Below, piece after piece: positions 23,649 through 36,100 of a DNA stretch of 64,000 nt. Each line of letters begins with the position of its first letter. Position 1 is the stretch's first letter. The DNA is from Theileria orientalis strain Shintoku (taxonomy: Eukaryota > Apicomplexa > Aconoidasida > Piroplasmida > Theileriidae). A model generated the notes under the pieces. It was not told the origin of the DNA. It made no database searches and saw only the letters and a list, made by a program, of their open reading frames with translations. The stretch lies in assembly GCF_000740895.1 (NCBI RefSeq), contig NC_025260.1, positions 1,654,001-1,718,000 of the forward strand, read 5' to 3'. A program made the translations under genes and the position numbers.

Positions 23649-24444
23649 CTTTAATATTAATTTTATTCGTTAAGGTTTATAAAGGAAACAGAATTATAGT
23701 ATAGTGGAAGACAATCACGGTAATATAAATTTATTTACAGTGAGTTCTTTAAATCTAATAGAGACAATACAAATCCTAATTAGATACTCTCTAAAAATCG
23801 ACTTAAATTTTTTACAATAAAGATTGATATCTAAATACTTATGTGAGGTACTCATGTACCTAATAATATGTGGGGAGTATATATGTCGGCAGCTCAATCA
23901 CGAAGTCGTAGCTAAATTTAATTTTAATTTTATTATTAAATACACAGGGATCTAAATCGTCTAAGATGACTTTAAATTCTCTTGTTAATATTCAATATGG
24001 TTCTCAAACACTGCCAAAATTTCTTAAAATTGCTTATTTCACTTAATAACTAACCATAATCGAGTACACATTCACTTGTAATTAATCCCTAATTATTTTA
24101 AAGCATTGCATTGTTAAGCCTTCTAGCGTCATTTTCTTCAAACGCGTGTTTGTACGTACAAGAACCTTATATAGTATTTTCACCGAGTTAGTAATTTGTA
24201 TACCAAATAATTTATTTAATAAAAGCTTTTATTTATAATTCTTTTTAAAACGACTCGAAGTACACAATTTAAAATTTTCAGAATCTGATTCATATTAGTA
24301 ATATCTTTGCAATACCGCTGTATTACACATCGTATAAACATAAACGAAACTTAATAAATATTATTTGATTTATAGTGTTATATCCTTAATTTTAAGATTG
24401 CCTGATTTACACAAACTATTTAGTTTATATTAAGTGTAGATTAC
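23649..24444. promoter_or_regulatory. Divergent EF-1 alpha / GluRS intergenic region
   Basis: About 795 bp of very AT-rich DNA lies between two divergent start codons. It must contain the strong EF-1 alpha promoter and possibly a 5'-UTR intron. A 60-codon minus-strand frame at 23715-23897 is probably chance. No consensus element could be named with confidence. Confidence 0.45.
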
Positions 24445-26752
24445 ATGTTTTTTAATTATCACAGGCTAAACTCGTGGAAGACAATATTTTTAACACATAT
24501 ATTTTGTTTATTAATTAAGCACAGTCTATCTTATCGCATAAATAACAAATATAATCATGTAAAACCGCATATCCATAAATCTCACACATTAACCAAAGAT
24601 TCACAGAGGAATCACCTGGAATCTTTATTTTCCACAGACAATGAAGGGTATAGCAATAGTGAATTGGAGGATAAGTATCCTGAAGTTAGAGTTAGGTTTG
24701 CCCCTTCCCCAACCGGAAGCCTACACATTGGCTCCCTCAGAACATACATTTACAACTATTTGTTTGCAAAGAAGCATTACGGAACGCTGATATTGAGATT
24801 AGATGACACAGATAAGTCCAGAAATGTACCAGGAAGCCTGGAAGATATCATATCAGTGTTAAGGTGTGTACAGTTTACAATTATTGGCTTTTACGTGATT
24901 ATATATGACCATAGTAGGTAAATAAAGCTGAATAAATTGACATTAATGTCATAAAAATGGATTTTCCGCTAAAATGGTAATATTTAGGTGGATTGGATTG
25001 GACTGGGACGAAGGTGTGTATAAGTCTAAAGAGGATCACTTTTACTATCAATCGAATAGAAATGATATATACAAGTAAGATGAGTCAAGAACGTGTAAAT
25101 TTAGAATATTCGCCGAAAAATTAGTGGATAGTAACGACGCGTACTACTGTTTCTGCAAAGAATCACTCATATCGAAATTACTCAAAGTAATTGAACAATG
25201 TGTAACAATAGTATTTTTAGAAATGGTTTAATATTAAGTTTGAGAAAACAGATGACAAGTGTATATATTTAAATAAAAAGGAAGTGGAAAATAAATTGAA
25301 TAAGGGGAATGAATACGCAATCAAATTAAAGTAATGGCCTAAATAAGTATATATAATGACAATATGAAAGGGAAACTATACAAAATTAAACTATATAGAT
25401 CGTACAACGACGAATTTGACGATTTCGTATTGATTCGATCAAACGGATGTGCAACGTATAATTTCAGTTCATGCGTAGATGACTACCTAATGAAGATAAC
25501 GCACATCATAAGGGGATCAGATCACGCACTTAATGCAAATAAGTATCAAATAGATATTATATTTAGTGATAGTAGATGGATACTAGGAATAAATCAATAG
25601 TGATATAATAAATACAACAGGCAAAGGTTGATATTCAAGTTACTGAAGGTGAAGCATCCGGAATTTATCAACGTGCCACTGATAGTGGATGAAAATCAAC
25701 TTAAATTAAGTAAACGCAGCAACAAAAGCATAACAGTTCACGAGATCATGTAAGTTAGTAGGTATGATTAACATTAATAATACCGCCGTTGATAATGTAA
25801 TAGACTTGATGGAATATGTCCACTGCCCTTAATAAACTATCTGACACTGCTGGGAACTGAGTATTCACACCATAAGTTAGTTTATGATAACTAAGTGTTT
25901 GTTTCTTTACCTAAGTAATAGATGTATTTGAGCTTATTTGGTAGTTAAGATGACCCGTTTTTATATACAATTGTTTGTTAATTAATTTGGATGAGAGTGT
26001 TAATGTGTAGGACCATATATGAAATTGATGAATTGATGGACAAGTTCACATTTAACTTGACAAACAGCAGCTTCAACTACGATAAATTGTTGCACCTGAA
26101 TAAAATGTACCTCCACAATATATCAAATAAGACGTTCCTGAAGGAATTGAACAAATATTACGAATATAATGAAAAACATGGTAATAGTGGCAGCGATAAC
26201 GGAAAGGAGAAAACGACAATGAACAGTAAGACTAACACAGAAAATAACAAGAGTGAATGGTTAAAAAAGGCATGGATAAGAGAAGAGTTTGTAGATATTT
26301 ATAAAACGAGAGTGAACACACTGAAGGAGTACTTCCTGAACGTTAAATCGTCATTGGACTACGACTATGAGAAGATTAAGAGCAACATAGGTAATGAGCT
26401 GCGATAATAGAAAATATAGGAGAATATGACGAGGACTTGAAGAAGTGGATCAAGGAAGAATTGACGCTACTAATGGATAATAGGTAACTGTAAACTAGGG
26501 GTGATATGATAAGTAAAATAAGCTGAAGGAGCAGTGAAAGGCAATCACACAAAAATGTTTAGGAAAAACCTGATCGACCTACACTTAAAATTCGTACAAC
26601 TGCTGAAAGAGATGGGAGAGTCGGAAAATAAAGTAAAGGTACTGCAACTGATGAGGTTTCTGCTAACGGGAGAGTCAGTTGGACCATCGCTGATGGATAT
26701 GGTAACTTTGGAAATAACTGTAGATATAGAACATAGAATACCAAAAAAATAA
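24445..26752 (+). CDS. Glutamyl-tRNA synthetase, probably apicoplast-targeted
   Basis: Exon 1 (24445 to about 24864) begins with a hydrophobic segment ([18 protein letters not shown]) and a basic Asn/His/Lys stretch, the two-part leader typical of apicoplast import. The catalytic domain follows: [20 protein letters not shown] (the HIGH-type motif, here HIGS), [20 protein letters not shown], then across an intron [20 protein letters not shown]. Later exons give [32 protein letters not shown], and [11 protein letters not shown] (the KMSKS-type loop). The C-terminal helical part ends with [17 protein letters not shown]. This is a bacterial-type GluRS. It is broken by about ten short introns, so many stops appear in the genomic frame, but each break has plausible GT-AG ends. 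Exact exon limits and the true stop are uncertain. Confidence 0.85.
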
Positions 26753-27078
26753 ATCAGAAGTGGCTTATGTAAAAAATGTTTAAGTGCAAGGGAGATTAAT
26801 GACCAAAAATAGGCAAATACTTGGAAGGTTGCAAACGAACATAACTTCTATAACTTCGTCAATTTGGAGACCAGATTGGAAAATATAATAAAGACTGTAC
26901 AGGAAAAACAGGGGAACCTAAACGAAATGGAAAATAAAAAAGTTAATGTGATATAAATAATATACGTTTAGTGATGTTGCCTGAACCTGACATGTACCAG
27001 CGGTTAATAATTAACAATTACGTTCATGGTTGGCCTCTGAAGCAAAAACTAAAGATGAAAACACTAGAGACCATATAA
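26753..27078 (+). other. Coding-like exons between GluRS and CRK2, identity unknown
   Basis: A 45-codon open stretch near 26817-26956 reads TWKVANEHNFYNFVNLETRL and continues as a Lys/Glu/Asn coil. It can be joined in phase to the end of the GluRS gene through two ~30-nt introns, which would give GluRS a helical extension. A separate 34-codon frame (26974-27078, MLPEPDMYQRL start) ends only 22 bp before the CRK2 ATG and could be an upstream ORF or a last exon. I cannot decide between these readings. Confidence 0.3.
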
Positions 27079-27100
27079 ATGTTAAGAAGTGGAAGATAAG

Positions 27101-28721
<1,621 letters not shown>

Positions 28722-28825
28722 TAAGTTACTTTATAAACCTATTCTCGTAACCTATATTTACATTAGTGATCATTGCATGGCCATTACAATACATAACTAA
28801 GTGTGTAACAATACGAATAAGTATA

Positions 28826-29050
28826 ATGGAGTGTGACTGGGTTGATAACATGGAAAAGTACCTTTGGCTACGTCGGTTACTTCCGGTTGAGGACCACGTT
28901 TTTCGAGTAAGTTGAAGCTAAAACAAGATCAAGTTAGTAAAACAGGGGACTAGGGAAGAGATAAATATAAAAATGCTATGCACACCTCTCTAGAATCCTT
29001 ATATAGCTAACTTCATCTGGAATAGTCCAGCCCTAAAGGAAGAAGTGTGA
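28826..29050 (+). CDS. 45-residue two-exon protein, unknown
   Basis: Exon 1 (28826-28906) codes MECDWVDNMEKYLWLRRLLP followed by VEDHVFR. After a GTAAGT...CTCTAG intron, exon 2 (28994-29050) codes NPYIANFIWNSPALKEEV and a TGA, in phase 0. Trp/Leu/Arg content and exact splicing favour a real gene. It sits between CRK2 (same strand, 105 bp upstream) and a convergent gene whose stop is 42 bp downstream. The size and amphipathic character recall small mitochondrial complex subunits, but I recognise no family. Confidence 0.45.
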
Positions 29051-29091
29051 CGCCGAGTGGTACCTCGTTGGCCAACGTGCATTGATAGTGC

Positions 29092-29860
29092 CTAGAAGCC
29101 TCGCCAGCGCATCGCTTGGTCATATTGTGAGGGAATCGACGCATACACCTGACCAGCCTGGCCCTGAAAAGGAAAATATGAGTTGGAAGGATACCAGGTA
29201 GTCACACACGGGTGAATAGTCTCAAGAGTACGCTGCTGTTTCTGAAGTTTGTATAAAATTTCATTGGCCTGCCACCAAAGTATTTTTGGAGCCCTGACTG
29301 AAGTCTTAAGAATGTTTTTCAAAATAACGTTCCCACCCTCAGATCCAGTCATGGACGTGAGAGTAACCAGGTAAAACAAAGACTATAGTACACAATTACG
29401 GATGGTAAAGACCATATCTAATAAATGGCTACATATAAATTAGTTTAAAGACATTTAAAGTGCGTTTTAAAATAACAGTACAAGTGGTGTGCTACCTGCG
29501 GTCAAACTCGGGAGTTCTGAGAAAAGTGTCTTTAAATGAAAAATTACCTGTATCTTCTGCCGTAAGTGTCAAATGTGTAGGCCCTCCCTGAGTAATTTTC
29601 GTAAAAACAACAAAAATACCATAAGAATCATAGACGATTTGCATCTTTCTGCGACCCGGCTGATGACCACTAAAAATCTTTAAGTTGGCTGACTTATATA
29701 ATAGATATCCTTTTCATTATTCTAGTTGATAAATTGGGCATGAATCAATAACTTACGAGTTATCTCTGGTTAGATATAGTACTAAACCTATCGGGAACAG
29801 AAGAGTAGGTAAAATCCGATTTATGAAGTAAAAAAAGTATCTTAACCAGTTGATTGGCAT
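29092..29860 (-). CDS. Membrane-anchored conserved hypothetical
   Basis: The ATG at 29860 opens MPINWLRYFFYFINRILPTL and continues FPIGLVLYL, a single N-terminal transmembrane or signal-anchor helix. Downstream exons give FSGHQPGRRKMQIVYDSYGI, VVFTKITQGG, LRTPEFDRR and, after another intron, GSEGGNVILKNILKTSVRAP, LWWQANEILYKLQKQQRT, ending AMRWRGF at the TAG at 29092-29094. The fold looks alpha/beta with an aromatic C-terminus. I recognise no family. Exon 2 limits are uncertain because two acceptors near 29700 give different phases. It lies downstream of, and on the same strand as, the J-domain gene. Confidence 0.45.
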
Positions 29861-29939
29861 ATTGAAAAAGTTGTCGAACAGTTTAAATCGAAAATTAGAG
29901 TTTAAATTCCGCAAATTTGCAGATTCGTTCTAATGTGTA

Positions 29940-30434
29940 TCAGTCAACATAGATAGGCTTGGACTTTATACGGCTACTTTGGTAATCACTATTTAAATTC
30001 AATACCTTGAATCTCTCTTCTTCCATTTGTTGCCACTGTTTTCTCAGCCATTCCGTTTCAGCCCTGAACTGCTGTTCAAAGCTGTCACTGTTGTACGGAG
30101 CTTCAGTGTAACTGCGATATTGCCTGCTTGCGTCATAGGTATTGTATCTGTTTGCAGTGCTCGAATAAAAACCTGAGTGCGAATGTGTTGAATTAAACGT
30201 ACTCGGCCCAGCGTCGTACTCTCTGCGCTTGTCAGGGTTGTACAGGGTGTTGTAGGCCTCTTGAATCTCCTTGAACTTAGAAGCAGCTGAAGCAGACGGG
30301 TTTAGATCAGGGTGATATAATTTAGCCTTCTGTAGGTAGGCTTTCCTTATATCCAGGCGAGTCGCATTCTTCGCAACGCCTAAACACAAATCTCTGGCTC
30401 CGAACGTACCTAGAATAGTGTAATAATTTTTCAT
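29940..30434 (-). CDS. J-domain (DnaJ/Hsp40) co-chaperone
   Basis: The ATG at 30434 begins MKNYYTILG. A 30-nt intron (30380-30409, GTACGT...GTTTAG) has length divisible by three and is fully open, so it could be misread as ten extra residues. Removing it gives YYTILGVAKNATRLDIRKAY with LQKAKLYHPDLN, the canonical J-domain helices II/III and HPD loop. The rest (to residue 154) has FKEIQEAYNTLYNPDKRREY, a Ser/Tyr linker and a basic C-terminal helix. No Gly/Phe region, zinc finger or membrane helix is seen, so it is a class C J protein. It stimulates an Hsp70 partner; the compartment is unknown. Confidence 0.88.
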   Translation of the reverse strand: MKNYYTILGTFGARDLCLGVAKNATRLDIRKAYLQKAKLYHPDLNPSASAASKFKEIQEAYNTLYNPDKRREYDAGPSTFNSTHSHSGFYSSTANRYNTYDASRQYRSYTEAPYNSDSFEQQFRAETEWLRKQWQQMEEERFKVLNLNSDYQSSRIKSKPIYVD

Positions 30435-30847
30435 ATCCAACAACTCGAGCAGGATATTGTAATCTTACAAGTTTTAAACATATTCCCATCTTAATATCCT
30501 ATTTTACATAAATCATATCTGGAAGATACGAAATACACAACAACTGACTTTTTTGGGTTCAAACACAAATTTTAGACTAAATAATATTATACAAACTAAA
30601 ATATAACGTCAATATACACACAAAACAGGGGATTCTAATTATATTCTGAGTTAACTATCAGTTATTATGATGCTCCCACATGTGTAGTACACTTTATTAA
30701 ATAATATCATGTGTATATTTAATTATGTATAATAGAAATTGAATTATAGGTATATTTGAAATTATTAGCATGTTTGAACCTAAATATTGTGATATAGAGC
30801 GCTTAAAACAAAAAATATGAACCTAATCCTTGTAAAATACAATAGTG
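30435..30847. promoter_or_regulatory. Divergent intergenic region
   Basis: About 410 bp of AT-rich DNA lies between the J-domain and RCC1 genes, which are transcribed away from each other. It is presumably a shared promoter region. No motif is recognised. Confidence 0.4.
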
Positions 30848-32574
30848 ATGAGATTACCGCAAACACTGCAATCGAAACCAGGTAATCACAGATTCAGAGA
30901 CAACAACCAAGCTAACATTCAGAATTCGGTAAGTTTCTCAAGTTTAATTGCCTCTGTAGGTCACGGTTCAGGCAGAGCCCATTGTGTCTACAGCTAACAG
31001 TTAGTCTACACATCTTTAAACTTTAATTCAGTAAACAATGTCCCAGAGTACACTGACCTGAGTACAGTAATATATGTTTGGGGAGGTTAGTTTAAATGTA
31101 GATTGGTAGTGATTTTAAAGTTTCGGCACTGCAGTACCAGTACTGGCATAAATAAACCGTTAAACACTGATAATAACGCTGATGGAAACGTGCAGAGAAC
31201 CCGGGGCTGAGTGAGCAGGGGTCAGGAAGGTCTAGGTCCGAGTACTGGAACGCCACAATATACAGGAACCTCTCAGACGTAAAGATTCTGGAAGTGAGCT
31301 GCAGCGAATCGCATATTTTCTTCCTCACGAGTAGCCGCAAACTGTACACAGTAGGACACGGGGAGTACGGACAGCTGGGCGTGAACGAAGGAGTCGTGCA
31401 CGTGTCGGAGCCGACGCTGCTGGAGCGAATAAGCGACGTGAAGCAGGTGTGCTGCGGCAAGTTCCACTCAGTGGCACTGACTGCAGACGGACACCTGCTG
31501 AGCTGGGGAAGAAACGACTTCTCAGGACACTCCTCAGGATTCGCAACCTTCGTGCCGCGCGAGATCCTGACCAACGAAGAGAGCAGCCCGGGGGTACGCA
31601 TAAGCTGCCTGAGCGTGTGCGCAAGCGACCACCAGACGATAGCAGTGTGCGAGGGAGGCCGCGTGTTGTACATTTGGGGAATCGCCTTCAACGGAGACCG
31701 AATACCGAGGCCGAAGGTGTTCTACGCGTTCTCGGACGCGCGAATTAGACATATCGGAGTGGGGAGCTACTTCGCCTTGGCGCTGAGCGAGTGCGGCCGA
31801 GTCTTCAACTGCGGCGACGGCACGTACGGGGAAATATACTCGAGCAGCTCAATCACGAACTCGACGCCGATCTTCACGCCGATCAAGCACACACTAGTGA
31901 AGCACATAGAGAAAATCGCAGTGGGAGCACGCCACGCACTCCTGATGGATGAGAACAAGAACGTGATAGCGTTGGGAGACAACAACTATGGCCAGTGTGC
32001 GGCCCCACAGTCACACCACACAGCGCCAGTCGTGGTGGAGTTTTCCGAGGGGAACTTTCCGCCGAAGGCAATATACGCTGGCACGAGAACGAGTGCTTGC
32101 ATCAATTCAGGTATCGAGGTTATGTAGACTTTTACGCACTCCCCTTAGCCCAGTTAACTAACATTAATTCACTAGTAGCACGCACTCTGTTACACACGTA
32201 ACCACTCATTCCTTCCGTCACACACACGTCTTATCATTTATTTTTTAGGAAATCAACTTTATATTTGGGGCCACTCGTCTAACCATAAACTCATATTCAC
32301 CTCATCCGTTGACATTTTAATACAACAGCAGAAACAGCCTGGAGTCTCAATAATATCAGGATATAAAAATTCAGTCCCCGAAGTAAGAGCGATTGTGCAT
32401 ATTTGTAGTTAACACGGCGATTGCCAAGTCCCTACTTATTAGTAGACCGTGCTTCTATAATAATAATTACTTCAGCCTCGACTAATATATTCACTATTGC
32501 AAGAGAAGATAACCTGTGTCGGATTAGGGCCAAATTATACAGTTGTGGTGTCCGGAGAAGGAAACGTTAATTGA
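30848..32574 (+). CDS. RCC1-repeat beta-propeller protein
   Basis: Short 5' exons (ATG at 30848, MRLPQTLQSKPG) include VIYVWG, the typical RCC1 strand. The main exon (about 31198-32110) contains successive blades: KLYTVGHGEYGQLGVNEGVV, HLLSWGRNDFSGHSSGF, VLYIWGIAFNGDRIP, RVFNCGDGTYGEIYSSS, and NVIALGDNNYGQCAAPQSHH. Last exons give QLYIWGHSSNHK and the final GLGPNYTVVVSGEGNVN. The G-x-x-x-x-G-Q-L-G spacing and V-C-C-G-x-x-H-S-V-A-L motif are classic RCC1. Only a propeller is visible, with no kinase, FYVE or BTB domain. RCC1 itself is the nuclear Ran exchange factor; related propellers do other work, so the role is open. Confidence 0.82.
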
Positions 32575-33148
32575 TCAACTGCTATCACCCTCATTCTCCT
32601 ATTTCATGTATTCACAGTATGTACATTGTGTTATTTAACGGGGAAACCCCCCTATCTATGTGTCAGTGCCACTTATGGTGTTGTGGTGTTCTTAACGATC
32701 CATGTTGAGACATTGTAAACTATTGATGGAGAGACATTCAACGTCACAGTCAAAATAATAGACCCGTTTTTAGCATTACATCAATATTAACATTGTAATA
32801 GACACATATTGTTACCAAAATAGGTATACAAGTGTGTGTATGTTTCACAAAGTATACCACACATTCGTATATACAAGTGTGTATATATATTTGCAGGTAT
32901 ATAGGCTTACGTGAACCAATGTACATGTATTTCGTAACACATAGGCTAGCCACTGTATACATACATAATAAGGAACATACATAATCAACATAATAAGGTA
33001 CATACATAATGACCACGGTCATATACACATACATATCCATACTGAGCATCATAGTCACCATTCAAACACATATATTTACCAATACATACCTGCACACAAA
33101 CATCCATAAACGTAAACTATATTTAACTTGTACATTAATAAAAGGATT
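32575..33148. other. Convergent intergenic region
   Basis: AT-rich 3' flanks of two convergent genes. At 32930-33110 there is a run of catac/tacata simple repeats that is open on the minus strand as a Tyr/Val/Met-rich frame. I regard that frame as non-coding. Confidence 0.45.
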
Positions 33149-36100
33149 TTAATTTGTTTTTTTGTGTTTAATGATTTCTCGCGCTAATAGGTAAGATGTG
33201 TGTGTACTTGTCAGCTGTCGATAATTTAGACGATACTTGTTTTTGATGTTGTCCAGCAACTTGAAGAGGAATGAGTCGTCGTCGAACAACTCCCTCTGCC
33301 TCTTCTGAAGTATGTCGAACTCCAACTTGTATATGTTAAACTTGCTCTTGTTCACTCTGATGTGGTTGACGTATGCCTGTGGGTCGAATTTTTGTGCTTG
33401 CGTAGTGTTATCCGTGTTAGTAGTCTTCAGGTCGTGATTTTCTGAAACCGGCTCGTGGCTTGAGGCTTCATCTATTGACGTGGGAACAGTTGAGTCATAG
33501 TCATTTACGCTGCTCATGTTGTCTTTGTTGCTGCCGTTCGGGGTGTTGTTGTCGCTGTTGTTCACATCCGTAACAATGTTTGTGTTTGCATCACGAAGGT
33601 CAACTGCCGAATTGTAACCTTGATTGTAAATATCAGCTGCCGGTATTTCAAAATTGCTCAGGTTGATTGATGGACTTGGAATGTCTATTAGGTTGTACAT
33701 GTTATTTACCGAGTCTAGTCTGTACAGACAACCGTTGCTGGCCTCTATGTCAAGTGCACCCTTGCCTAGGCTAAAACTATCGGTCTTGGGAATGTTATTG
33801 CTATTAGTAATGTTAAAGTTGTTAGCGCTACTGACACCGACTAGAGGGTCATTAACGCCAACTACTGGGGACTCGGTGGAATCAACGCATCTTTCCGTGC
33901 TCGCACATTCTGACCTCTGGGAGACAGCGTTGTCGGTAACTCTTGCGGTGGTATCAGCTGTTCTATTGGTGGCCACGTCTACCTCCACCTTACTACTGGC
34001 ATCACCGTCACCCTTAGCACCTGTGGCGTCAACGTTGTTGCAATCGGTTGCGCTTGCCGTGTTAGCATCCGTAGTAACGCTGGTACTAACAGTACAGTCC
34101 GTAGTAACGCTGGTACTAACAGTACAGTCCGTAGTAACGCTGGTACTGGTTGCATCGCCCGTAACGACATCGGTAGCGCTGCTAGCACTAGTTACGGGCT
34201 CGGGAGCACTCTTGGCAGCCTCGTACGTGCTGAAGTAGTAGTACAGAGGGCCCTTGTACCACGAGTAGCTATCCAGCTCCCCGTCGTTGTACAGCTCCTC
34301 GTCGTAGTCCACGCCGCCGGTTGCGCCTGCGCCGCTGGCTCCCTCAACTCTGCTTCCCGTGCTCGGCGTCGTCGCGTTACTCGAGCCGCTCCTGCTAGCC
34401 GCGCCGAGGCCGCCCTTGCTCGCGCCCAGCATCTTCGTCGACGTGTTCAGCGTGTACACGCTCAGCAGCTTGTTCACGAAGCTGCTGTTGGTCGCGTCGA
34501 CCAGCTCGAACACGTGTTCGCTGTTGTCGAAGAGCGGGTGCCCCAGTGCCTCCGTCGAGTGCATCCTTTGCTCGGGCTCGTACGCCAGCAGGTTCACCAG
34601 CAGGTCGAACAGCTCGTCGCTCACGCCCTCGAGCTCTTCTGCTCCGTAGAGCTCCCTCATCTTCCTCCTCCTCACCTCGAAGGTGTTGTTGCAGACGTTG
34701 TTGATGTATATCGACAGGAGTCTGTTTTCCTTGTCCACCTGCTCCTTGTCCTTGGCGTACTTCTCCTTGTTTCCGAAGTTGTCCTTGTTCGCGTAGTTCG
34801 GGTTGTTCAAAAACTGCTTCTTGCTCTTCTTCCTCGTGTTCAGGTGGCTGCTCAGCCTGTTGTAGAAAACGCCGTTGCCCATCCTGTTGTAGAGCCTCGT
34901 CCTGATCTCCTTGCTCCTGTTCCTCATCGTCTTCTCGCTCAGCTCCACGTTAAGCGACAGGCTGTTGATGTACGTGCTGAAGGTGTCCAGCTTACCATTG
35001 TTCCTCAGCTCCTCCTCCACCTTCCCGTTATCCTTGATTGAGTACTTAATCAGCTCCGAGAGTATTATCCCCAGCGACCACATGTCGCTCTTGCTATCCA
35101 CTCTTATGTACTTGATTCCGTCCAGCGTCGTCTCCTTCATCGGCACGTTCTCGTCCGACTCCTCCACTTCCTTTTCCACTCCCGTCTCCTCTGTCAGTGC
35201 TTCTGCCAGTGGCGTTTCTGGTTTTAGGGGCGATTTTACTGACCCTTGTTCGGCAGTGGCCTGCACTGATGACCCTTGCTGGTCAGTGGCATGTATTGAC
35301 GGCGACTTTAGTGAACTTGACTCTGGCTGTCTCTGCACTGACGACACCTGTGAGGCCGTGGCCTGTACTGAGGGCGAAAGTACCGATGGCGATTTTGCTG
35401 ATCCCTGTGCCGGCAGCCTCTGCGCCGACCCTGGCTGAAGTCCCGGCTTCGGCGCCAGCAGCGCCAACCCGGCCTTAGGCGTCAGGGCGCCCTGCCCGTC
35501 CTGGTAGTAGGCGGCCGCCCTGCGCTCCACTGAGCTGCTCACCTGCGGCGACCTCCCTGCTTCCGACTGACTCGCGTGCCTGCTCGACTGCGATGCGTTG
35601 TCCTCCTGGCTGTTCGAGTGGCGGTAGTAGGGCGACCTCAACGCGCGCGCCCTTCCGCACTGCGCCATAGGCGACCTCGGCTCCAGCGCCGCTCCGAACT
35701 GCCTCGTGAGCGGCGACCGGAGCGCGCTCCTCTCCCACCTGTTAACCGAATCCGTGCACGACCTCGTCTCAGCCTCCTTCTGCGCTCTGTGGCTGCTGCT
35801 GCTCACCTCGCTCGCCTCCTCCGCGGGCACGTCAAGCCCTACAGGCGCGCTCACCACGTCCTGGTAGAGTATGTTAAGCAGCTGACTGTTGTTGTTGAGC
35901 CTCTTGTTCAGGTACTGGTCGTAGAGCAGCGACTCCGGCGAGTTGTAGCGCAGCGTGCCGATGTTGTAGGAGAGCAGCTGGTGGTGCAGCTGGTCGTGCC
36001 ACTCCTTCATGTACTTTTCCCAGCTGCTCTCCTCTCGGTTCCTCTCCACGTATAGGCCCTCTCTGTACACCGACTCCTTCGCAGCGCTCGACCTGTATGC

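Noticed and set aside
23715..23897. 60-codon minus-strand frame upstream of EF-1 alpha
   Set aside because: AT-rich, no recognisable protein character, and placed in a promoter region.
24445..26752. GluRS as a pseudogene because of many in-frame stops
   Set aside because: Each interruption has GT-AG ends and conserved motifs resume in order, so short introns explain it better.
32750..33061. 103-codon Tyr/Val-rich minus-strand frame that might be a membrane protein
   Set aside because: Built from catac/tacata simple repeats in a convergent 3' region; no start context or splice support.
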